Of a stretch of 64,000 nucleotides of DNA, positions 58,301-64,000 are shown one piece after another. Source of the stretch: Erigeron canadensis (Eukaryota > Streptophyta > Magnoliopsida > Asterales > Asteraceae); NCBI RefSeq assembly GCF_010389155.1, contig NC_057766.1:27041516-27105515 (forward strand). The letters run 5' to 3'. Below the pieces are notes generated by a model. The model was not told the origin of the DNA, did no database searches, and was given only the letters and a program-made list of their open reading frames with translations. Within the stretch, counting starts at the first letter, position 1. Each line of letters begins with the position of its first letter. The translations under genes and the position numbers were made by a program.

Positions 58301-61300
58301 GTTTCGCTCATATATAAAAGATAATGACCCATTATCACTCCCCCACATACATGATATGTGTCCCAGCTTTTTGCTTATATATAAACTATACATACAGGTT
58401 TATATTTTTTGTTTGTACACTGGAGGTTAAGTGATTTAATTATGTACCACACATACTGGTTTTGTCTGTTTACATTTAGTTCTTATTGTTTATGTAATCT
58501 TGTTTATGTTTTACATATGCAGATACAGGGTATTGCCGTATTGATTAAGGTGTTGGTTAATGTAATCGTAACCTTTAAAAAACAATGTCAGAAACCGACC
58601 CGTCATCCATATTCTCTCAGAAAAACTCAAGACTCCCAGAAGATTCTGTCTTTTTCTCCATATTCTCAGTTTTCGTTTTCACCAGACCTTATATCCTAAA
58701 GTCCAAAAACAAATATTTCGTCTCATCTCCAGTTTCTGGACCTGCAGATCCTTCAAACACTCTCGTCATACACTGCCAACTAAAATGGTTACACGAACCC
58801 TACACTATCTGTGTCTGGACCCAAACGTTGTGTCCTTTTGCCCATCTTCTTCGAATCATATTCCACACCTTCATGGAAAGCTGAGGTATGGAGACAATCT
58901 CGAAGATGAATGGTTCGTCGTGTTTTTGCTCTTTGAGACCTTATATAAATTTCGAATCTCTCCATATGTGTTAGGGATACTGATGGTGAGTTTCTTTAAA
59001 TCGAGTCTGCTTACCATCTTCCCGAGACCAGTGATGAGCGTCCATTTTGTGATTATTTTCTATATCATTAGGTCGTGTTTTGATGTCTAAATGAGTTAAG
59101 AAATGTGAACTTTTGGTACTTAATAGAATGACATGTTATGATAGGTTCATAAGGCGTGCAAGTGAAAACAAACGTCTCTACTCAACTTAACACGAAGCCA
59201 CAAGACTTTTGGACGAAGACTAGCAAGCGGAAGATGAAGAATTCAAGGGCAACATGAAGCACACGACCACGTGTTAGTATTTTGGGCATAACTTCTTCAT
59301 ACGGACTCTGTTTCTGACGAGTAAGCTATCCACGGAAAGGTGAGAGAAAGATCTACAACTTTCATGTTAAATCTGAAGCCTCCAGCGCCGCTCATTTCTC
59401 TCTAGCGCCGCTGGAAGTGATCCCGAAGTTTACCAGCACCGCTGGGACCTCACCAGCGCCGCTGGGAACTCACCAACGCCGCTGGAAGTGCACTAGTGCC
59501 TCTGGGAGCCAGCGAGCGCCGCTGGGAAAGTCGGCCAGATCTAGGGTTTCGCATTAAACCTATAAATACCCCCCTAAACCCTAAGATTCGTAGCTCACTT
59601 CCTCCAGGCGACTTTGGGGGCCGTTCTAGGGTATTTTCATCATATCTAAACCCTTGTAACACCTCCATATCATCCGGAAGATCAAGCATCAATTATTCAA
59701 ACAACAATCCACAATTCAATATTCATATCTCAATTAAATTCGAAGCAGTATTCGGTAAAAACAAATTAGGAGGATTCGTGGTGTTGAATTGAAGGAGCGC
59801 CCAAGAAGGATACGGACCGCGCAACTTCGCGCTATTATTAGTTTGATCTTTCTTTACTCTTTTTATTATTGTTAGCGTACTTGATTGCGAGACTATTTGT
59901 TTGACAATTATCTTTATGGATTTATTTATGATTGTTAGGTTTATTTGTATTGTCATGAGTAGCTAAGTAGTTTTGCATTTGTTTGGATAATGTGATCATG
60001 CCGTGATAGTTTTTATATTAGATTGTTGAACCGTTTCTATGTTTGTCGCAGATCCATGGTTATTGAGTCAGACAAATGTTATTAGTTTTCATATACAAAT
60101 CGGTTTTATTGATTTGGTTAGGTCGAACTGACGTCAAGGCCTTAGGGTCATTTAATTTGGTTTGCGAAACATTAATCGGTCTATAATTAATGTAGTCTCT
60201 TGACTTGTAAACGAGCAGGGGATGGTCAATTAATAATTTGGCTCAACTGAACATGTGTTTTATTAGGTTAATCTAGTTGATCTGGCGAACGGAAACCGGA
60301 TCCGGGTGACTAGGGTAATCAGTGTCAAGTGACTTTTAGGAACCTAGAAGAATCTTGGCTTACATAAAAGATTAAGTCATAGTTACAAAACTCAGATCTT
60401 AATGCATAGCAGTGAATCTAACGAGAATCTGTTTATAGGGTAGTGTGAGTCTAACGACGGCACTACTAAATAGTTTGGTGCATCTAACGAGAATCCTTAC
60501 GTGAGAAGAGTTGTTCAACAAATCTAAACTGTTTTCCAAAATGATCATGGCATGTGAACTGTTCCAAATAGATGCGATGTTTTAATTATTATTATTTTGC
60601 TAGATCAATCATTTAATGTTTTTATTATTTTAGTTTTATTTAAATCGTGACAAACCCCCAAATCCTAGAATTACACCTAACTTAGTTCTTAGTAGGGGTG
60701 TAAGAAATGAACCGGAAAACCGATAAACCGGTCCGAACTGCGTGATCCGAAACCAAAAAAACCGAAACCGGAAAAAACCGAAAACATAAAAACCGAAGTG
60801 TAACGGTTCAGTTACGCTTTTCAATATTCATTACCCGCGGTTAACCGAACCGAAGAATGGTTCAAAATTTCTAACTAACCGAACCGAACCAAAACCCGAA
60901 AAACGGTTCGAAATTTCTAGCTAACCGAACCGAACCGTTTACAGCACTAGTTCTTAGACATAGTCCCTGCGAACGATCCTGGTCTTACCTATTTACTATA
61001 CTACGAGCGAATGGGTCCACTGCCCGTGAGTGAGTGTAGTAGAGAAGTTAACCTTGAAATTATAAATTTAAAACTTGTTAGGAAATATGGTTAACAAATC
61101 TGCTCATCAACCAGTACTTACCGTGTCTTCATCCGTGGTGGTAATTTGCATATTGTTCCCAATAGTCACTTCTGTTTGGTACCTGGTTTATTTGACGCAC
61201 TTTCGTATGTAATGACACATGAGGAAAATAACCAAGGCTTCAATTTCAGTCCAGTTAGCCATAAAGAACTGAATAGAAGATTATCCAATAGGGCAGTTAA

Positions 61301-62652
61301 GAATACACATAGGGCAAAGTTTAGGGTTCCAGTTTTAGTAGCACAAATATTAAAGCATATACCTTGTTTGATATCACTAGCGGTGGAGGGATTTTACAAC
61401 CGAGACATTAATTCAATGAAGTACCGGTTTTTGCCTAATAAAAGCAGTGATGAGATAGTTGAAGTGTCAGTGAGAATGTCTCGTGCAATGTATGCACAGT
61501 TGATGCAACAGACATACCAGGCCCCGAAATGCTACCCAGTGACGCCAAGGAGTGACGCTGGTTACACTGCAGCTGAATTGAGAATGAAGATAGCATGTGG
61601 GTTTGAAATGTTTTATCAAACAACCACGATGGATTGGATGGGAAAGAGGGCACATGGGAGATTTACAGAGAGAGTTTAGAGAAGACATGTATTCCTCAAG
61701 AACTTATATAGTCTTAAACAAGTCAACATACACTTGACAAATAAATATCAGTGAACTAAACCATACACTAGTCAATATTTCAACATAATGACTTCCCAAC
61801 TTTTAGTCACTTGGCTAAAAAAGAATGCAAATCATAACTTATATATCATGAACAATATAACCATAGAAGTCTAGGAAACGGCATCATGAAGGTGGCCTAG
61901 TTGTTGGCAAGGCTACAGGCTACATGCCTACCAAACTCTCATAAGAGACCCAGGTTTGAACCTCATTTGGTAAATATCTTGGAATGATCCAAGGAAAAAG
62001 TGGGTACAGAAGTACCATTTAGGCTGCATACATCAAAGCCAAACGCTCGACTTATCAGGATAGCCTAAACAAGGATCCTTCTCCGATTACCCGTTTAACA
62101 GCACAGCTTGTTGCCCGTTTCGCCTTTTATTTCCATGTAAAATATATGAAATGAAATAACCATAAAAAAAAATGAAAAAAACATACCAAAACCAGGATTA
62201 TCTCTAATCCCACATTTCATTTCTGGCTCTCCATTACCAAATTCTCCTTCATCTCCACCAGGATATTTCACATCAATAAATTCATCCTTTTTACTCCTTC
62301 TCTCATCTTCCTCTCTTTCCAACAGAATAGGGTCGGCCTCATTATCATTCCTAACCCGGTTCACTTCCGGTTCAATCTCAAACCCACTATTTCTCATCAT
62401 TCTCTGAACCGGTTCAATTTCTGGCAACACTGACCCACCACCGCCGCCGCCGGTTCTTTCAACATTCCGACCACCACTACTTCTAGAACTCCCAACTTCA
62501 CTAGAAAACATCGAAACAAACCCAGTTTTTTTAGCCCAAGATCTTAAATCTTTAGCATTGTGGTCTCCTTGTGTTACAAAAGGTTCAATCTTTTTATGAC
62601 CCTTTTGTTTTTCTGCTTTATTTCTTGATTCTGAGCTTGGCCCACTTTCCAT
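55311..62652 (-). CDS. Nucleobase-ascorbate transporter (NAT11/NAT12 type)
   Basis: Ten GT-AG exons join to 682 aa: 62652-62187, 57668-57571, 57483-57313, 57217-57117, 57039-56904, 56750-56700, 56596-56309, 56227-55993, 55901-55621, 55532-55311. Residues 1-155 form a charged cytosolic tail (LRSWAKKTGFVSMFS) as in NAT11/NAT12; the rest has many membrane segments. Landmarks: QHYLSLAGSLILVPLIIVPA, QGSSFVFLAPAL, LINPVVVAPTVAAVGL, and the signature region GSTTLTENAHTIAITKIASRR. NAT proteins carry uracil, xanthine or related bases across membranes; the substrate here is not known. Start 62652 was chosen by homology, though the frame is open upstream to 62886. Intron 1 (4.5 kb) contains the ecdysoneless-like insert. 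Confidence 0.92.
58033..58260. repeat. Direct repeat flanking the ECD insert, copy 1
   Basis: From CAAGAACTTAGAAAGTC to CCTAGTTGTTGGCAAGG it matches 61698..61912 at roughly 85% by eye, same orientation (for example GTGAACTAAACCATACACTA and GGCATCATGAAGGTGGCC-like phrases). Confidence 0.85.
59382..59529. repeat. Array of CCAGCGCCGCTGG palindromes
   Basis: Seven exact or worn copies start near 59382, 59403, 59432, 59453, 59473, 59492 and 59512, mostly 19-21 bp apart. The consensus reads the same on both strands around a central C. Confidence 0.85.
60693..60949. mobile_element. hAT-superfamily MITE with perfect 8-bp target duplication
   Basis: Starts TAGGGGTGTAAGAAATG and ends TTTACAGCACTA; GTTCTTAG flanks both sides (60685-60692 and 60950-60957). 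The inside is a fold-back of AACCGAACCG phrases, as in the element at 43182..43833. Nested within the LTR-like insertion. Confidence 0.88.
61698..61912. repeat. Direct repeat flanking the ECD insert, copy 2
   Basis: Partner of 58033..58260. ECD homology stops almost exactly where this copy begins. Confidence 0.85.
61884..62080 (+). repeat. Possible SINE-like sequence overlapping copy 2
   Basis: GTGGCCTAGTTGTTGGCAAGG followed by CCAGGTTTGAACCTC resembles A-box and B-box order of tRNA-derived repeats. No poly-A tail or target duplication seen. Confidence 0.35.
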
Positions 62653-63060
62653 TTCACCTTTTCTTGATGAATTTTTGTAATATAAATCAGACCCAAAATC
62701 AAAATCACACTCCTTGGTTCTTGTAGTATATGTATCTATGTTTCTTTGATTACTATTTTTTGAAAATGGTTTTGTATTTGCAGGTTGGGAGTTGCTGTCA
62801 GCAATCAAAAGTAGAAATGGTGAATTGACAAAAATGCCCCTGGGATTTGAGTTTGATATGTTGAAATTGGAGAGAAAATAGGCCAATGGGGGTCACTGTC
62901 ACTGTCAATTTGGTTTCCTTAGATTTCAAGTTTCTACTGCTTTTTATTTAAAAAAAGTTAGTACAGTATAATCCATCTTTTAACCTTTGTTATTTGAAAA
63001 TTTATGTTTTGTAATCCAACTTTGTTATTTGAAAAAAAAAATGATTAATCTTTATAGGAT
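62653..63060 (-). other. Upstream region of the NAT gene
   Basis: The NAT frame stays open to 62886, so 62653-62886 could be leader or extra N-terminus. Beyond that AT-rich DNA with no gene. Confidence 0.5.
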
Positions 63061-63231
63061 AATGATAAATCAACCTAATTTATATGTCTAATAATCAACC
63101 TAATTATAGGATGTTAGACATGTGAAAAAATCAGGGGACAAGATTAGGAAAGAGGATTAGTGAAATTCACATGTCAAATACTTAAGGTGTTAGGTTGATT
63201 TTTAGGCATATAAGTTAGGTTGATTAATCAT
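63061..63231. repeat. Fold-back MITE (same family as 10421..10593)
   Basis: AATGATAAATCAACCTAATTTATATG mirrors, shortened here to its key phrase, the right end AAGTTAGGTTGATTAATCATT. Internal CATGTGAAAAAATCAGGGG matches the intron-2 copy. Confidence 0.65.
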
Positions 63232-63278
63232 TTTTCATCTTTATAATATTAGCCTAACAATCCTTTTAAAATTATATA

Positions 63279-63665
63279 CTAGTTAATAACCCGGGTTCAA
63301 CCCGAGCATATTAATTAAAATTTTAAAATTAAAAAATATATTAAAAGAATTTATTTTATGTTTGTTCTTAAAACATTATAACTTGATATAAAATTTAATA
63401 ATTCAACTAACACAATAACTATATAGTTAATAAATCAACTAAATAGAAAAAGACATTTTATTTGTAATATTATATAAGAGAGAAATTTTTTTTTTAAATA
63501 AATGATTAATATTTTAATTAAACATGTAAAGGGTTATTTTTATTTTATTTATATATGACATCATAATTAAATAAAAGATTTTTTTAGCAGAAATATGGAT
63601 TTGCCACATCAAAAACTTTCTAAAAATACTTATAAAAAACAATCTTGTTTTATTATATATAGAGA
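63279..63665 (-). mobile_element. Non-autonomous Helitron-like element
   Basis: On the minus strand it starts TCTCTATATATAATAAAAC after A and ends with hairpin CGGGTTGAACCCG, nine to ten nt, then CTAG before T. All four structural marks of a Helitron are present. No Rep/helicase. The interior is AT-rich and differs from the CCACC-rich copies, so it may be a separate family. Confidence 0.6.
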
Positions 63666-64000
63666 TATGTGATATGAAGTAATTACTATTTGTTTTTTCT
63701 AATCTTACCTTCAGATTTTTCATATATAACTATCTTATAAATTAGGAGAACTTTTAAGCATAATTTAATTTAGAACAATTAATTATTACCCTTTGATAAA
63801 TGATTGTATTAGTAATGCTATATATATCAAGTAGTAATTTTTTTATAATATTATGATGTATGTGTTGTTGTAGATGCATAAAAGATTTGTAAGATCATCA
63901 TTGTTTTTTTTTTTTTAATGTCTTAAAGGTAATTTAGGATTAAGATCCACGTTGTATAATGTACATTTTAAAAGCTTTACTTTGTGCAATGTATTTCAAA
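63666..64000. other. AT-rich end of window, no gene seen
   Basis: Nothing recognisable. Confidence 0.5.

Larger units (their letters stand above)
59032..61080 (+). mobile_element. LTR-retrotransposon-derived insertion (probable solo LTR) splitting the ECD fragment
   Basis: ECD homology breaks after CATCTTCCC (His-Leu-Pro) and resumes at ATGGTTAAC (Trp-Leu), so ~2.05 kb was inserted at that codon. The insert opens TGATGAGCGTCC, has a CTATAAATACC TATA-like box (59568) and late phrases CCTGCGAACGATCCTGG and CTTACC...ACTATACTAC that resemble plant Ty3-gypsy Tat-type LTRs. No gag or pol. A clear target duplication and CA end were not found, so the exact ends are approximate. Confidence 0.6.
58585..61690 (+). 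pseudogene. Ecdysoneless (ECD/SGT1-family) 5' gene fragment, interrupted and frameshifted
   Basis: From ATG at 58585 the frame reads SSIFSQKNSRLPEDSVFFSIF and LKWLHEPYT. After frame changes it reads HLHGKLRYGDNLEDEWFVVF, then DTDGEFL and IESAYHLP by 59025. Past the LTR-like insert it resumes at about 61085 with GGNLHIVPNSHF, HIPCLISLAVEGFYNRDI, MSRAMYAQLMQQTYQAP and AELRMKIACGFEMFYQ, ending in a shifted frame (TWEIYRESLEK) at ~61690. This is the N-terminal third to half of plant ECD homologues, whose relatives act in cell-cycle control, splicing and transcription. At least three frameshifts plus a stop make it non-functional. It lies antisense in NAT intron 1. Confidence 0.85.

Noticed and set aside
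59450..59792. Coding frames across the GCGCCGC repeats
   Set aside because: Non-coding LTR-like sequence with phased palindromes; no homology recognised.
61146..61679. Intact small gene of 177 aa
   Set aside because: It is the middle of an ECD homologue with no start of its own; the other half lies at 58585-59025.

Overview
The window is AT-rich nuclear DNA from a flowering plant. Genes carry many GT-AG introns and are separated by long, transposon-filled spacers. A TIR-NB-LRR gene points to a eudicot, because grasses lack that class. The repeat landscape gives an impression of Asteraceae, but the sequence alone does not prove it. Five genes could be rebuilt exon by exon: an RBK1/RBK2-like RLCK-VI kinase (+, 8280..13201, 481 aa); a TIR-NB-LRR immune receptor (+, 22180..28073, with two possible lesions); a PLETHORA3/AINTEGUMENTA-LIKE6 double-AP2 factor (-, 31441..35889, 525 aa); a U-box/kinase protein (+, 51586..55109, 767 aa) whose kinase looks inactive; and a nucleobase-ascorbate transporter of the NAT11/NAT12 group (-, 55311..62652, 682 aa).

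Layout: 0-8 kb holds a LINE fragment, MITEs, a SINE-like repeat and degenerate Helitron-like copies. 8-13.5 kb is the RLCK gene. 13.5-22 kb is repeats, including a 1.73-kb solo LTR with a perfect 5-bp target duplication. 22-30.4 kb holds the NLR, with an antisense RTE-type LINE in intron 1, then a displaced copy of the RLCK 3' end and a decayed F-box gene. 31-36 kb is PLT3/AIL6, which has a 9-nt micro-exon. 37.1-40.9 kb is a Mutator-like element with ~80-bp terminal inverted repeats, a truncated transposase and a GRF zinc-finger gene. 41-51.5 kb is gene-free, with PIF-, hAT-, Helitron- and SINE-type insertions. 51.6-62.7 kb is the convergent U-box/NAT pair.

The most unusual structure lies in NAT intron 1. 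The 5' part of an ecdysoneless/SGT1-family gene sits there on the opposite strand. It is split by an LTR-like element that itself contains a hAT MITE, and the whole insert is flanked by ~220-bp direct repeats. A second composite locus, at 28.4-29.3 kb, places a copy of the last RLCK exon and 3' UTR beside a duplicated F-box flank.

The genes do not form a pathway; they are ordinary plant genes for signalling, immunity, meristem identity, ubiquitination and transport. No wholly new system was recognised. The novelty lies in the rearrangements, the pseudokinase and the transposon structures.
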